Origin: Pelagimonas phthalicica
GTDB taxonomy: Bacteria; Pseudomonadota; Alphaproteobacteria; Rhodobacterales; Rhodobacteraceae
NCBI RefSeq assembly: GCF_004364805.1
Contig: NZ_SOAP01000002.1
Coordinates: forward strand, 186,001-250,000
Length of the DNA stretch: 64,000 bases
Direction of reading: 5' to 3'
Part shown: piece by piece, positions 20,523-31,083 of the stretch
Position numbering within the stretch: position 1 is the first letter of the stretch
How the letters are laid out: each line of letters starts with the position of its first letter
The notes under the pieces: generated by a model
Database searches by the model: none
Told to the model about the DNA's origin: nothing
What the model saw: the letters and a program-made list of their open reading frames with translations, nothing else
Made by a program: the position numbers and the translations under genes

Positions 20523-21398
20523 ATGATCGATGATATTTCCCGCTTCCGCCGTTTGGCCCGCGCTGTCACCACACAGACCGGGGCTTTGGACACGTCTTTT
20601 CTGGGGTTAGGACGCCCGCTTGGTTCGGCCCGAGTGCTGAATGCCATTGGCCATGGCAAAGAGGATGTGGGCGAGTTGCGCGTCTATCTCGGGCTCGATT
20701 CCGGCTTGATGTCGCGGCTCTTGCGGGGGCTTGAGGCTGAGGGGATGGTGGAGACCGCGCCAGCGCCCAAGGATGCACGCCGCCGGATTGCCAAACTGAC
20801 CGAGGCCGGGCAGGCGGCCTTTGCCCAATACGAGGCGCTGTCGGATCAATCGGCTGAGGCGGTGCTGGGGCGTTACAAGCAAAGCGAGGCTTTGCTGGCA
20901 GCAGCGGATCTGATCGCCACGGTGCTGGGGCGTGACCGAATTGAAATCATCGAGGCTGATCCCGAGGACCCGCGTGTTGAGCATTGTGTCCAGGCCTATT
21001 ACGATGAAATCAGTGAGATTTTTGGCGTTTTCTTTGACCCGCAAGTGTCCGGCGACCCCGAAGCGGGCAGCCTGCGCGCGCCCAATGGCACCTTTCTCCT
21101 GGCGCTGTCTGACGGGTTGCCCATTGGCTGCGTTGCCGTAAAGCGGCAGGCCGAAGGGCTGGGCGAGGTCAAACGCATGTGGGTGGCACCGGCGGCGCGC
21201 GGGTTGGGGTTGGCGAAACAGCTGATGAATGCGATCGAGACCCATGCGCAAAGGCTGGGCCTGACAACCTTGCAGCTTGATACCAATGGGAAGCTGACGG
21301 CGGCACTGCATCTCTACCGCACTGACGGCTGGGTCGAGATCGAGCGCTATAATGACAACCCCTATGCCGAGCATTTCTTTGAAAAACAGCTTGGGTGA
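20523..21398 (+). CDS. MarR-type regulator fused to GNAT N-acetyltransferase
   Basis: A 291-residue two-domain protein. Residues about 1-135 form a MarR winged helix (LGLDSGLMSRLLRGLEAEGMVE recognition region, then RRRIAKLTEAG wing). Residues about 140-291 form a GNAT acetyltransferase with AAVGC-like strand GCVAVKRQ, motif A EVKRMWVAPAARGLGLAKQL and motif B LQLDTNGKLT. Such fusions are widespread in proteobacteria; the substrate is unknown. No Shine-Dalgarno is visible because a 14-bp palindrome sits at that place, so initiation may be leader-short or regulated by the protein itself. Confidence 0.88.
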   Translation: MIDDISRFRRLARAVTTQTGALDTSFLGLGRPLGSARVLNAIGHGKEDVGELRVYLGLDSGLMSRLLRGLEAEGMVETAPAPKDARRRIAKLTEAGQAAFAQYEALSDQSAEAVLGRYKQSEALLAAADLIATVLGRDRIEIIEADPEDPRVEHCVQAYYDEISEIFGVFFDPQVSGDPEAGSLRAPNGTFLLALSDGLPIGCVAVKRQAEGLGEVKRMWVAPAARGLGLAKQLMNAIETHAQRLGLTTLQLDTNGKLTAALHLYRTDGWVEIERYNDNPYAEHFFEKQLG

Positions 21399-21468
21399 TC
21401 TTGTCCTGTGGACAGTGGCCCGGGCTGGGGGTACATCTTCGAAAATTTCCGCGAGATGAGGCCCAGAC

Positions 21469-24144
21469 ATGGCGACGCTGAACGACATCCGGTCGACCTT
21501 TTTGAACTACTTTGAGAAGCAGGGCCACGCGATTGTGGATTCCAGCCCTCTGGTGCCGAACAACGATCCGACGCTGATGTTCGTCAATTCCGGCATGGTG
21601 CAGTTCAAGAACCTGTTCACCGGTCTGGAAACCCGCGACTATAACCGCGCCACCACGGCGCAGAAATGTGTGCGCGCGGGTGGCAAGCATAACGACCTCG
21701 ACAATGTCGGTTACACGGCGCGTCACCACACGTTTTTCGAGATGCTGGGGAACTTCTCCTTTGGGGATTACTTCAAGGAAGAGGCGATCCCCTTTGCCTG
21801 GGAGCTGATCACCAAAGAATACGGCATCCCCAAGGATAAGCTGTACACCACCGTCTACCACACCGATGACGAAGCCTTTGAGATCTGGAAGAAACTGGGG
21901 GTCGCAGAAGAGCGCATCATCCGCATCGCCACATCCGACAATTTCTGGCAGATGGGGCCGACCGGGCCCTGTGGTCCTTGTACCGAGATTTTCTATGATC
22001 ATGGCGATCACATCTGGGGTGGCCCTCCCGGCTCGCCCGAGGAAGATGGCGACCGGTTCATCGAGATCTGGAACGTGGTTTTCATGCAGAACGAGCAGTT
22101 CGAAGACGGCTCGATGAAGGCGCTGGACATGCAGTCCATCGATACCGGCATGGGGCTGGAACGGATCGGCGCGCTGCTGCAGGGCAGCCATGACAATTAT
22201 GACACCGACCTGTTCAAATCCCTGATCGAGGCCAGCGCCCATGCGACCAGCGTGGACCCATATGGTGACAAGAACGTGCATCACCGGGTGATCGCCGATC
22301 ATCTGCGCTCGACCTCGTTCCTGATTGCCGATGGGGTGATGCCGTCCAATGATGGCCGGGGTTACGTGCTGCGCCGCATCATGCGCCGCGCCATGCGTCA
22401 CGCGCATCTGCTGGGGGCCAAAGACCCGGTTATGCATTCGCTTGTTCCCGCTTTGGTGGCGCAGATGGGGCAGGCCTATCCTGAACTCAGCCGCGCCCAG
22501 CCGATGATCGAAGAGACGCTACTGCTCGAAGAGACCCGGTTCAAAAAGACCTTGGACCGTGGCTTGAAACTGCTGGATGACGAGGTTTCGGGGCTGGATG
22601 AGGGCGCGCCCTTGTCCGGTGAGGCAGCGTTCAAGCTGTATGACACCTATGGTTTCCCGCTCGACCTGACCCAGGACGCTTTGCGCGAAAAGGGCCGCGA
22701 GGTGGATACCGACGGGTTCGACGCGGCGATGGAAGAGCAAAAGGCCAAGGCGCGCGCCGCCTGGTCCGGCTCGGGTGATGCGGCGGATAATGCGGTTTGG
22801 TTCGACGTGCTGGATGCGGGCGAGGCCACTGACTTCCTCGGCTATGACAGTGAAAAGGCCGAAGGACAGGTTGTGGCGCTGGTCTCGGATGGCAAGCTGG
22901 TCGACAGCCTCGCCGAGGGCGCTGAGGGCTGGATCGTCACCAACCAAACGCCGTTTTACGCAGAAAGCGGTGGTCAGGTCGGCGATACCGGTGTGATCCG
23001 CCGGATCGAGAACCGCGATGACGCGGCCACGGTCACCGACACCAAGAAATACGCCGATGGCAAGATCTTTGCCCATCAGGTCACCATGGCCAAGGGCAGC
23101 GTGACCAAGGGCGACGCGGTTGAGCTTGAGGTCGATCACGCCCGCCGCGGCACCATCCGCGCCAATCACTCGGCCACGCACCTGCTGCACGAGGCCCTGC
23201 GCAACGCGCTTGGCGAACATGTGGCACAGCGCGGCTCGCTTAACGCGCCTGATCGTCTGCGCTTTGACTTTAGCCACGCTAAGGCCATGACGGCCGAGGA
23301 ACTGGCGCAGGTCGAGGCCGAGGTAAACGCCTATATCCGCCAGAACACCGAGGTTTCCACCCGGATCATGACCCCGGATGATGCCCGCGCCATTGGTGCG
23401 CAGGCGCTGTTTGGTGAGAAATATGGCGACGAGGTGCGTGTTGTCTCCATGGGCCAGCAGGTTGGGTCGGGCAAGGGCAGCGACGGGGCGACCTATTCGC
23501 TGGAACTTTGCGGCGGCACCCATGTGCGCCAGACCGGCGATATCGGGGCCTTTGTGACCCTGGGCGACAGCGCGTCGAGCGCCGGTGTGCGCCGGATCGA
23601 GGCTCTGACCGGTGAGGCCGCGATGACCTATCTGGCCGAGCAATCCGCCGCGCTGAGCAGCGTTGCCGGTGAGCTCAAGGCCCCGGTGGCCGAGGTTCCG
23701 GCGCGGGTCAAGGCGCTGATGGAGGAACGTAAGGCGCTGGCCAATGAGGTTGCGCAACTGCGCCGCGAGCTGGCCATGGCCGGCGGGGCCGGGCAGGGCG
23801 GCGGCGCGGATACGCGCGATGTCAATGGGGTCAGCTTTGTTGCGCAGGTTCTGGCCGGTGTCAGCGGCAAAGATCTGCCAGCCCTGATCGACGAGCACAA
23901 ATCGCGCATCGGGTCCGGTGCCGTGCTGCTGATCGCTGATGCCGGTGGCAAGGCGGCTGTGGCAGCGGGCGTGACCGAGGATCTCAAGGGCAGCTTGAGC
24001 GCCGTTGACCTGGTCAAGGCCGCTGTGGTCGAGCTTGGCGGCAAGGGGGGCGGTGGCCGCCCGGACATGGCGCAAGGCGGGGCCAAAGGCGTCGACAATG
24101 CCGAGGCGGCGATCAAGGCGGCTGAGGCTGTCATCGCAGGCTAA
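21469..24144 (+). CDS. alaS: alanine-tRNA ligase
   Basis: Charges tRNA-Ala and edits mischarged seryl- or glycyl-tRNA. The 891-residue product has a class II catalytic core starting [20 protein letters not shown], with [11 protein letters not shown] and [14 protein letters not shown]. The tRNA recognition region follows, then the editing domain ([11 protein letters not shown] zinc ligands and [13 protein letters not shown]) and the C-terminal C-Ala domain with DHHA1-like glycine-rich segments. Length is normal for alphaproteobacteria. It follows the MarR-GNAT gene by 70 nt on the same strand. Identity is secure. Confidence 0.98.
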   Translation: MATLNDIRSTFLNYFEKQGHAIVDSSPLVPNNDPTLMFVNSGMVQFKNLFTGLETRDYNRATTAQKCVRAGGKHNDLDNVGYTARHHTFFEMLGNFSFGDYFKEEAIPFAWELITKEYGIPKDKLYTTVYHTDDEAFEIWKKLGVAEERIIRIATSDNFWQMGPTGPCGPCTEIFYDHGDHIWGGPPGSPEEDGDRFIEIWNVVFMQNEQFEDGSMKALDMQSIDTGMGLERIGALLQGSHDNYDTDLFKSLIEASAHATSVDPYGDKNVHHRVIADHLRSTSFLIADGVMPSNDGRGYVLRRIMRRAMRHAHLLGAKDPVMHSLVPALVAQMGQAYPELSRAQPMIEETLLLEETRFKKTLDRGLKLLDDEVSGLDEGAPLSGEAAFKLYDTYGFPLDLTQDALREKGREVDTDGFDAAMEEQKAKARAAWSGSGDAADNAVWFDVLDAGEATDFLGYDSEKAEGQVVALVSDGKLVDSLAEGAEGWIVTNQTPFYAESGGQVGDTGVIRRIENRDDAATVTDTKKYADGKIFAHQVTMAKGSVTKGDAVELEVDHARRGTIRANHSATHLLHEALRNALGEHVAQRGSLNAPDRLRFDFSHAKAMTAEELAQVEAEVNAYIRQNTEVSTRIMTPDDARAIGAQALFGEKYGDEVRVVSMGQQVGSGKGSDGATYSLELCGGTHVRQTGDIGAFVTLGDSASSAGVRRIEALTGEAAMTYLAEQSAALSSVAGELKAPVAEVPARVKALMEERKALANEVAQLRRELAMAGGAGQGGGADTRDVNGVSFVAQVLAGVSGKDLPALIDEHKSRIGSGAVLLIADAGGKAAVAAGVTEDLKGSLSAVDLVKAAVVELGGKGGGGRPDMAQGGAKGVDNAEAAIKAAEAVIAG

Positions 24145-24264
24145 ACGGCTATACATTGGGGATGAGGGCGCGCTGCGGCGGGCCCTTTTTCTTTGCCCTT
24201 GCCTTTCTGCTGCACTCTGCTTTGATGCGCCGAGCACGCGCTAGCATTTTGGAAAGGTTTGACT

Positions 24265-24552
24265 ATGCCCGCTCTTTGGATTGCCCATGTAACCGTCACT
24301 GATGCCGAGGCCTATGGCAAATATGCCGAACTGGCAGGCCCGGCCATCGCCGCGCATGGCGGATCTTTTGTGGCGCGGGGCGGGCGCTATGTTCAGCTTG
24401 AGGGCAAGGAACGCCCCCGCAATGTGGTGGCAAAATTCCCAAGCGTTGAAGCGGCGGTGGAGTGCTACAATTCCGATGCCTATCAAGAGGCGCTGAGCCA
24501 TGCGCGCGACGCCTCGGAACGCGAGCTTTTGGTGGTTGAAACCACCGAATGA
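24265..24552 (+). CDS. DUF1330 family protein
   Basis: A 95-residue protein of the DUF1330 family, a ferredoxin-like dimeric alpha/beta barrel of unknown function. It begins MPALWIAHVTVTDAEAYGKY and contains GGSFVARGG, then a YNSDAYQEAL helix typical of the family. The ATG at 24265 is placed 7 nt after GGAAAGG; an in-frame TTG six bases earlier is less likely. It follows alaS by about 120 nt on the same strand. A diverged copy of this fold forms the second half of the protein at 58267. Confidence 0.85.
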   Translation: MPALWIAHVTVTDAEAYGKYAELAGPAIAAHGGSFVARGGRYVQLEGKERPRNVVAKFPSVEAAVECYNSDAYQEALSHARDASERELLVVETTE

Positions 24553-24983
24553 CCACGGCTCTATTGGTCGAAATTTTGACGATCTGAACCGGCAAGGCGA
24601 TCTTTGGCATTGGCCAATTATTGCCGGTTCTGCGCCCCTCCTTTGGGACATTTTTCCGATGCGTCCTGTTTTTCAGGGCGAGGGCGATCCTGTCCGCTCT
24701 TGAACCCGAGCCAGTGATTCGAATTGCCGCAAAAATCTGTTTCAAAAATTGAGACAGTTTTTTCGTTGTCAGGAAATGTTTCCGAATGAGAAAATTTTGC
24801 CGCACTTGGTCTTGTGGATAACTCTGCCGCGTCACAGCAAATTAGGTAGTTTTGCCACGTTTGCCCGACAAACTCATGAAGAAATTGAGGATTTGCCTGC
24901 GCAAGTAAGGAATTCCTGTCGCGCGTTCAGCGCCATCATGGCTAAACTTAAAATACCTTTAATTTTTTCTTGGGAGAAAGACT
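24553..24983. other. Intergenic gap before the small secreted protein
   Basis: About 430 bases between the DUF1330 gene and the secreted-protein gene, AT-rich from roughly 24720 on. One frame is open from 24749 into the next gene but has no ribosome site and an atypical composition, so it is not called. The AT-rich part probably holds the promoter of the next gene; a clear -35/-10 pair was not identified. Confidence 0.45.
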
Positions 24984-25253
24984 ATGAAAAAGGTTCTTGC
25001 AGGCGCAATTCTTGCAGCGTCTACCCTGGCGGCCCCCGCATTTGCGTGGGAAGGAAAGGTCGTCGCTTGCTATGATAAGATCTGGGTTCCAGCGACTTAT
25101 ACTTACTCGAAAAAGCTGATTATGGCGGCCCATACCGAGTGGGAATATCGCAACGGCCAGATGGTCAAGATCCATTACCCGGCTGTTTACAAAGAAAAGA
25201 AACATCTCGACAAGGCAGGCCACTATGTTGCCCGCAAGGCGCCCTGCAAATAA
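24984..25253 (+). CDS. Small secreted protein, unknown
   Basis: An 89-residue protein with a clear Sec signal peptide (MKKVLAGAILAASTLAAPAFA, cleavage likely after AFA). The mature part of about 68 residues is rich in lysine, tyrosine and tryptophan and has two cysteines (VVACYDKIW and KAPCK) that could form a periplasmic disulfide. GGGAGA lies 7 nt before the start, and a strong terminator follows, so it forms a single-gene unit. No family is recognised. Similar small basic secreted proteins occur in roseobacters, but no function is offered. Confidence 0.8.
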   Translation: MKKVLAGAILAASTLAAPAFAWEGKVVACYDKIWVPATYTYSKKLIMAAHTEWEYRNGQMVKIHYPAVYKEKKHLDKAGHYVARKAPCK

Positions 25254-25286
25254 GGGTGCGATAAGGTAAGGGTCACAGGCCCTAAG

Positions 25287-25324
25287 AAAGAGGCATCGGG
25301 ACTGCCACCCGGTGCCTCTTTTCT
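25287..25324 (+). terminator. Terminator of the small secreted protein gene
   Basis: Arms AAAGAGGCATCGGG and CCCGGTGCCTCTTT (one G-U pair) form a long stem with a 7-nt loop, followed by a T-rich tail. It lies 33 nt after the stop at 25253. Confidence 0.85.
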
Positions 25325-25352
25325 TTTGGGCGGGATTCCGCGGCTGGACCAA

Positions 25353-25379
25353 TGAAAAACCCCGCCGAAAGGGCGGGGT
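25353..25379 (-). terminator. typA terminator
   Basis: On the minus strand, ACCCCGCC and GGCGGGGT form an 8-bp stem around a 5-nt loop, followed by a run of T. It lies just beyond the typA stop at 25406. It is back to back with the terminator of the convergent small gene. Confidence 0.85.
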
Positions 25380-25405
25380 CTTGTACTGTTTTAAGAAATC
25401 TGTGA

Positions 25406-27220
25406 TCAGTTTTGTTTCGACATACGCTTGCGCTCATGCGGGTCAAGGTAGCGTTTGCGCAGGCGGACGGCGTTTGGCGTCACTTCGACCAGCTCGTCAT
25501 CGTTGATATAGGCGATTGCCTCCTCCAAGCTCAGCTTGATCGGGGTGGTCAGGCGCACGGCCTCGTCCGAGCCAGAGGCGCGGACGTTGGTGAGCTTTTT
25601 GCCTTTCAGCGGGTTCACTTCGAGGTCGTTGTCGCGCGAATGCTCGCCAATGATCATGCCCTGATAGACTGGGGCCTGCGCGCCAATCATCATCTTGCCG
25701 CGATCTTCGAGGTTCCACAGCGCATAGGCCACCGCCTCGCCGTTTTCCATCGAGATCAGCACGCCGGCACGACGGCCCGGGATCGGGCCTTTGTGCTCGA
25801 CCCAGCCGTGGAAGACGCGGTTCAGCACGCCGGTGCCGCGCGTGTCGGTGAGGAATTCGCCGTGATAGCCGATCAGCCCGCGCGACGGCACATGGGCGAC
25901 AATGCGGGTCTTGCCACCGTTCTGGCGCATCTCGACCAATTCCCCCTTGCGGGCGCCGGTCAGCTTTTCGATCACTGCGCCGGAATATTCGTCATCCACG
26001 TCGATGGTGGCCTCTTCGACCGGTTCCATGCGCACGCCGTTTTCTTCTTTCATGATCACCTGCGGGCGCGAGATCGACAGCTCAAAGCCTTCGCGGCGCA
26101 TGTTTTCGATCAGAACACCCATCTGGAGTTCGCCACGGCCCGAGACCTCGAACGCTTCGCCGCCCGGCGTGTCAGCGATTTTGATGGCGACGTTGCTTTC
26201 CGCCTCTTTATAGAGACGATCACGGATCACGCGGGACTGGACCTTTTTGCCATCACGACCGGCCAGCGGGCTGTCATTGATGCCAAAGGTCACGGTGATG
26301 GTGGGTGGGTCGATCGGCTGGGCGTCCAGAGGTTCATCCACGGCCAGGGCGCAGATGGTGTCGGCCACGGTGGCCTTGGACATGCCGGCTAGGGTAACGA
26401 TGTCGCCCGCAACCGCTTCGTCAATGTCCTGGTTTTGCAAGCCGCGGAAGGCCTGGATCTTGGTGACGCGGAAGTTTTCGATTTTTTGACCGATGCGGCT
26501 GATCGCCTGAACCGAGGCACCGACCTTGATCTTGCCGGATTCAACGCGGCCGGTCAGGGTACGGCCGACAAAGGCGTCGGCACCCAGAGTGGTGGCCAGC
26601 ATACGAAAATCATCATCCTGACGCGCCAACTGACGCGGGGCAGGGACGTGGTTGACGATCAGGTCGAACAGCGCTGACAGGTCTTTGCGGGGGCCGTCAA
26701 GCTCGTGATCGGCCCAGCCAGAGCGACCAGAGGCATACATATGCGGGAAGTCGAGCTGGTCTTCGTCTGCGTCCAGCGACGAGAACAGGTCAAACACCTC
26801 ATCTAGCGCGCGATCCGGTTCGCCATCGGGCTTGTCGACCTTGTTGACCACAACGATGGGGCGCAGCCCCAGGGCCAGCGCCTTGGAGGTCACGAATTTG
26901 GTCTGGGGCATCGGGCCCTCAGCCGCGTCGACCAGCAGGACAACGCCGTCGACCATGGACAGGATACGCTCAACCTCGCCACCGAAATCGGCGTGGCCGG
27001 GGGTGTCGACGATGTTGATGCGGGTGTCTTTCCATTCCACGGATGTTGGCTTGGCAAAGATGGTGATGCCGCGTTCGCGTTCCAGATCGTTGCTGTCCAT
27101 GGCGCGTTCGGCAACGGCCTGGTTGGCACGGAATGCGCCGGATTGTTTGAGCAGTTCGTCAACCAGGGTGGTTTTGCCGTGGTCAACGTGCGCGATGATC
27201 GCAATGTTGCGCATGTCCAT
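25406..27220 (-). CDS. typA: Translational GTPase TypA/BipA
   Basis: Ribosome-associated GTPase of the EF-G superfamily, involved in ribosome assembly and stress adaptation. The 604-residue product starts [20 protein letters not shown], with G1 HVDHGKT, G3 DTPGHADF and G4 NKVD. The EF-G-like domains and the BipA-specific C-terminal domain follow ([17 protein letters not shown], then [14 protein letters not shown]). Length and ends are normal. It is a single-gene unit with its own terminator. A long open frame on the opposite strand is a high-GC shadow. Confidence 0.97.
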   Translation of the reverse strand: MDMRNIAIIAHVDHGKTTLVDELLKQSGAFRANQAVAERAMDSNDLERERGITIFAKPTSVEWKDTRINIVDTPGHADFGGEVERILSMVDGVVLLVDAAEGPMPQTKFVTSKALALGLRPIVVVNKVDKPDGEPDRALDEVFDLFSSLDADEDQLDFPHMYASGRSGWADHELDGPRKDLSALFDLIVNHVPAPRQLARQDDDFRMLATTLGADAFVGRTLTGRVESGKIKVGASVQAISRIGQKIENFRVTKIQAFRGLQNQDIDEAVAGDIVTLAGMSKATVADTICALAVDEPLDAQPIDPPTITVTFGINDSPLAGRDGKKVQSRVIRDRLYKEAESNVAIKIADTPGGEAFEVSGRGELQMGVLIENMRREGFELSISRPQVIMKEENGVRMEPVEEATIDVDDEYSGAVIEKLTGARKGELVEMRQNGGKTRIVAHVPSRGLIGYHGEFLTDTRGTGVLNRVFHGWVEHKGPIPGRRAGVLISMENGEAVAYALWNLEDRGKMMIGAQAPVYQGMIIGEHSRDNDLEVNPLKGKKLTNVRASGSDEAVRLTTPIKLSLEEAIAYINDDELVEVTPNAVRLRKRYLDPHERKRMSKQN

Positions 27221-27366
27221 AAGAGGGCCGCCTTGTTCGCAAGAAAGTCGAAAGTTGCGCAGGCCCTAACGGGCCTTTGGGGAAAAGGCCAGAGGCTTTG
27301 CGAGATTGTGCTGAATTCGGCAGAGAAAAGGCGCTGATTAAGGCCTGGTGCTACTTCATTTCGGGC

Positions 27367-27696
27367 TTAATGCGTGGCTGTGCTGGAAAACAGGTTGATC
27401 ACCACGATCCCGGCCAGGATCAGCCCCATGCCAAAGATCGCCGCAAGGTCGAGTTTCTGACCGAAAACCGCAAAGCCAATCGCGGCAATAAACACGATCC
27501 CGAGGCCGGACCAAAGCGCGTAGGCGATGCCAACCGGAAAGGTCTTGAGCGCAATGGAGAGCAGATAGAAGGCCGCGCCATAGCCAATCACAGTGATCAG
27601 CGCGGGCAGGGGCCTGGTAAATTGCTGGCTGGCTTGCAAGGCGGTTGTGCCGATGGTTTCTGCCAGGATCGCCAAAGCGAGGATGAGATAGGGCAT
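27367..27696 (-). CDS. Small multidrug resistance (SMR) family exporter
   Basis: A 109-residue inner-membrane protein with four predicted transmembrane helices. Glu13 in LAILAETIGTTAL is at the place of the proton- and substrate-binding Glu14 of EmrE. GYGAAFYLLSIALKTFPVGI and AYALWSGLGIVFI match the conserved helix 2-3 region. It probably exports cationic compounds, or guanidinium if of the Gdx type; the sequence alone does not separate these well. It is a single gene between typA and the MttB-family gene on the same strand. Confidence 0.9.
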   Translation of the reverse strand: MPYLILALAILAETIGTTALQASQQFTRPLPALITVIGYGAAFYLLSIALKTFPVGIAYALWSGLGIVFIAAIGFAVFGQKLDLAAIFGMGLILAGIVVINLFSSTATH

Positions 27697-27744
27697 TGGA
27701 ATGGGTCCGCAAAGGGGAGGTGGGGTGAAACCCCACCCTACATC

Positions 27745-29310
27745 TTATAAATGGATCTTGAACTGCGCCCGAAGCGCGGCGTCAAGATCAGGCGCAAATC
27801 TCGCTTCAGAAGGCTGGGCCAAAATGGCCACTTTGCGCGCAACCGCATTGGCGAGCAGATCGGGTTTGTCTTTCTCTTCCCATTCCTTGGGCGAGGTGCG
27901 ATCGCCTAGGGAGGGATAGACATGGTCCTTTTGCATCCGCCCCAGGGTTGCGTCTGTGCCAAGGTAATGACCCGGCCCGCCCAGACACACCTCGCGCATC
28001 TGGTCCAGCGCCAGAGTGTCATCATCGACCTCAATCCCGCGCACGCAGCGCTGTGCCTGGCCAATCAAGTCATCGCCCAGGATCAGGCTTTCATGACAAA
28101 AGCCAAGCAGGGACGCATGCATGCCCGCCGCCTCATAGACCATGTTCAACCCAGAGAGCCCGGCCATGACATTGGAACACATCTGTTCCCAGCCCGCCTG
28201 CATATCCGGCAGTTTGCTGTCCGAAGCACCCGCCGCCGCGCCGCCGGGCAGACCGTAAAACTGGTGCATCTGCGCCGAGCCTGCCGTCAGCAAAGCCTGT
28301 TCACCAGAGCCAACCGACATGGCCCCGGTGCGCAGATCCAGGCCAAAAGGCCAAGTGCCAAAGATCGCCGGATGTCCGGGCTGCACGGCGTTCACATAAA
28401 CAAGACCCGCCAGACATTCGGCCACGGTCTGGGCAATCGCCCCGGCAATGGTCGACGGCGCGGTTGCCCCGGCCATGCAGGCCGAAAGCAACAGCACCGG
28501 CATACCGCCGCGAATGCAATGCTCCATCGCTTCGCAGCTTTCGGTGGCGAATTTCATCGGCGGTACGACGAAACAGTTGGAATTCGAGACAAAGGGACGG
28601 GCGCGATACTTATCCTCACCGCCAGCGATCATATTGAGCATCTCCAGCCCTCGTGCGACATGGCTGGGGTCCGAGAAAGACGTGCCGATATGCTTGGTCG
28701 TGCCCGAGCAGCAGGCATAGATCGTGTTGAGATCCATTTCGAGATTGTCAGTGATATCGCGAGCGACCATGGGACGTTGGACAAAGTGGATATTGTCCAG
28801 CGTGTTGCTGATCTTGGAGGCGTCATGCAGGTCTTGCAGGGTGGAGTCGCGATAGTTCCTGCCATCGAGATCGACCATATGCACGGCGGCCCCGGCGGTG
28901 CCGTAATGCACACGCTGCCCAGAGAGGTTGAGATCATGCTGGCCATCGCGGCTGTAGAGGGTGACCTCTTTGCAGGCCTTGGCCAATGTGTCTTCGACCA
29001 GGGCGCGGGAATAGCGCAGGCGCCCGTCATCCCCCAATGTGGCACCTGCGGCCACCATGGCCTCGATGCCCGATGGCGGCGCATCGGCCAGACCGATTTC
29101 GGCCAGGGCGGTCAGGGCGGTTTCATGGATGCGCTGCATTTGTGCGTCGCTCAAGGGGCGGTAAAGCCCGCCGGTCATGCCCGGCTGAATGGGGCGCTGA
29201 TCTTCGGCCAGGGCGGCGGCGCGGGCGGCGACACGGGCGGCGCGGCCCCCGGATCGGCTGGAGGAACGGCCAGAAGCGCGGCCAGCGGGTTTGCGGGTGA
29301 TGTCGGTCAT
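27745..29310 (-). CDS. MttB-family (trimethylamine methyltransferase-like) protein, non-pyrrolysine type
   Basis: Predicted corrinoid-dependent methyltransferase of the MttB superfamily; members without pyrrolysine demethylate quaternary amines such as glycine betaine or related compounds. The 521-residue frame has no internal amber codon, so it is the non-pyrrolysine type. After a low-complexity Arg/Ser/Ala N-terminus (about residues 7-37), the domain has GLYRPLSDAQMQRIHETAL, PGHPAIFGTWPFGLDLRTG and GLSGLNMVYEAAGM. No corrinoid protein gene is adjacent; the activator at 7285 may serve it. The substrate is not known. Confidence 0.85.
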   Translation of the reverse strand: MTDITRKPAGRASGRSSSRSGGRAARVAARAAALAEDQRPIQPGMTGGLYRPLSDAQMQRIHETALTALAEIGLADAPPSGIEAMVAAGATLGDDGRLRYSRALVEDTLAKACKEVTLYSRDGQHDLNLSGQRVHYGTAGAAVHMVDLDGRNYRDSTLQDLHDASKISNTLDNIHFVQRPMVARDITDNLEMDLNTIYACCSGTTKHIGTSFSDPSHVARGLEMLNMIAGGEDKYRARPFVSNSNCFVVPPMKFATESCEAMEHCIRGGMPVLLLSACMAGATAPSTIAGAIAQTVAECLAGLVYVNAVQPGHPAIFGTWPFGLDLRTGAMSVGSGEQALLTAGSAQMHQFYGLPGGAAAGASDSKLPDMQAGWEQMCSNVMAGLSGLNMVYEAAGMHASLLGFCHESLILGDDLIGQAQRCVRGIEVDDDTLALDQMREVCLGGPGHYLGTDATLGRMQKDHVYPSLGDRTSPKEWEEKDKPDLLANAVARKVAILAQPSEARFAPDLDAALRAQFKIHL

Positions 29311-30031
29311 ATCGGGTCTCTGTTGCGGGTGGTGGTCTGAGATTTGGCGAGAAACGTGATCAAAGCGCTGGGTCAGCGCCGATCAGGCCGCCCCCGCGCC
29401 GCACGCCCTCGGCGTGCGCCCGTTATGATTTCTGTTCGCAGACTGCTGAGATGTGGTTCGCTCATGAGATCAGGATCAACGCAGAACGCGCCGTGGTCTT
29501 GATCAAAAGCGACATGGTGCGAGTTGCGCAGCGACCGGGATTCTCTTTGCGCTGAAAAACCGCCCGCTTGGCGGCCTTCTGAAAGGTGAAGAGAGCCGCG
29601 ATTCCCTTAAAATACGGGGTAAAATTTTACTGAATGGTTAGAAAATGCCGAAAATTTAATCAAATAATCGGGCCGGAAAAAGAAAAGAAAAGTTTTCAAA
29701 CTGCCTAAAAATAAATCATTGACTTGAGAAAGTGTAACCTTAACAGAGGTTTAATTGGTGGGGGTGCGGCGGCTTGGTCGCAGGGGTGTGCATTTAGACG
29801 ACATTCTGTCGTCAAGCCGGATTTACAGCGCCGGATCAAGTGGCTACCGTCCGAATCCATGTTGAAAGTAACAGCGAAAAATTGGGGATGGCCAAGCCTG
29901 GGAACGCAGTCAAATGCGTCATTCAGGTTCGCTGTTGCGCAACATGGAAAAACAGCGGGAAACCCGCGCAAACTCTGCCTGAACCTGGTCAACCAGGCGG
30001 GCACAAAATTCTACCAACTGGAGAGTATCTG
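29311..30031. other. Long intergenic region before aapJ
   Basis: About 720 bases between the divergent MttB-family and aapJ genes. It has a GCACGCC-CTC-GGCGTGC hairpin at 29401-29417 and an AT-rich block at about 29590-29720. A possible promoter lies at 29719-29745 (TTGACT, then TTAACA after 15 nt). Two small hairpins, GCGGG-AAA-CCCGC (about 29954) and CCTGGT-CA-ACCAGG (about 29984), lie just before aapJ. The frame of aapJ is open back to 29840, but that part lacks a signal peptide and is taken as leader. A long, structured leader suggests regulation of aapJ. Confidence 0.45.
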
Positions 30032-31045
30032 ATGAAATCCACTATGCTGACGATTGCAGCTGCCGCGACACTCGCTGCTGGCGCTGCTGCCGCAGGGACA
30101 CTTGACGATGTCAAAGCGGCCGGCAAGCTGAAATGCGGCGTGAGCCAGGGTCTGCCCGGCTTCTCGAACCCCGATGACTCCGGCGCTTGGACCGGTCTGG
30201 ACGTTGACATGTGCCGCGCGGTTGCTGCGGCTGTTCTGGGCGATGCCGAAGCCGTTGAATATGTGTCTCTTTCCGCGAAAGACCGCTTCACCGCGCTGTC
30301 CTCCGGTGAGATCGACATCCTGTCGCGCAACACCACCTGGACCATTACACGTGACACCGATCTGGGCATCTCGTTCGCCGGTGTGAACTACTATGACGGT
30401 CAGGGCATGATGGTTCCTGCGGGTCTGGGCGTGTCTTCGGCCAAGGAACTGGATGGCGCGACCATCTGTACCAACACCGGGACCACAACCGAGCTGAACA
30501 TCACCGACTATTTCAAAGCGAACGGCATGTCCTTTGAACTGGTTGCTCTGGAAAACTCCAACGAGGTTGTTGCCGCTTATGGCGCGGGCCGTTGTGACGT
30601 CTTCACCACCGACCGTTCCGGTCTGGCGGCTGAGCGCCTGAAGCTGGCTGATCCTGACGCACACGTTGTTCTGCCTGAAACCATCTCCAAAGAGCCGCTT
30701 GGCCCATCCACCCGCGCCGGTGATGAGCAGTGGCTGAAGATCGTTCGCTGGACTCTGAACGCGCTGATCGAAGCCGAAGAGTATGGCATCACCGCTGCCA
30801 ATGTTGACGAAATGATGGGCTCTGATAACCCATCCGTTCAGCGTATCCTGGGCGCAGGCGACAACGATTATGGCGCGGCTCTGGGTCTGGAAAAAGACTG
30901 GGCAGCCAAAGCGATCAAGGCCGTTGGCAACTACGGCGAAAGCTATGAGCGCAACGTTGGTGTGAACACCCCGCTGAAGCTGGACCGTGGCGTGAACTCG
31001 CTGTGGAGCGATGGCGGCTTCCTATATGCTGCACCGATCCGCTAA
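30032..31045 (+). CDS. aapJ: General L-amino acid ABC transporter, periplasmic binding protein
   Basis: Periplasmic solute-binding protein that delivers amino acids to AapQMP. The ATG at 30032 gives 337 residues with signal peptide MKSTMLTIAAAATLAAGAAAA. The mature domain starts GTLDDVKAAGKLKCGVSQGL and has GLDVDMCRAVAAAVLGD and LSRNTTWTITRDTDLGISF, typical of AapJ. It is the first gene of aapJQMP. A strong hairpin with a T-run follows in the 90-nt gap before aapQ and may keep expression of the binding protein above that of the membrane components. Assignment is firm. Confidence 0.95.
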   Translation: MKSTMLTIAAAATLAAGAAAAGTLDDVKAAGKLKCGVSQGLPGFSNPDDSGAWTGLDVDMCRAVAAAVLGDAEAVEYVSLSAKDRFTALSSGEIDILSRNTTWTITRDTDLGISFAGVNYYDGQGMMVPAGLGVSSAKELDGATICTNTGTTTELNITDYFKANGMSFELVALENSNEVVAAYGAGRCDVFTTDRSGLAAERLKLADPDAHVVLPETISKEPLGPSTRAGDEQWLKIVRWTLNALIEAEEYGITAANVDEMMGSDNPSVQRILGAGDNDYGAALGLEKDWAAKAIKAVGNYGESYERNVGVNTPLKLDRGVNSLWSDGGFLYAAPIR

Positions 31046-31083
31046 TTAGGGTCGTGACGACTGTGTCATAATAACAGTTTGGG

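Noticed and set aside
24749-25075. Plus-strand frame overlapping the start of the small secreted protein gene
   Set aside because: No ribosome site, odd composition, and it conflicts with the better-supported secreted protein.
25412-26392. Long open frame on the plus strand opposite typA
   Set aside because: A shadow of high-GC codon bias in typA; the translation is His/Asp-rich low-information sequence with no ribosome site.
30011-30664. Open frame opposite aapJ
   Set aside because: Composition typical of antisense frames and overlap with a well-supported gene.
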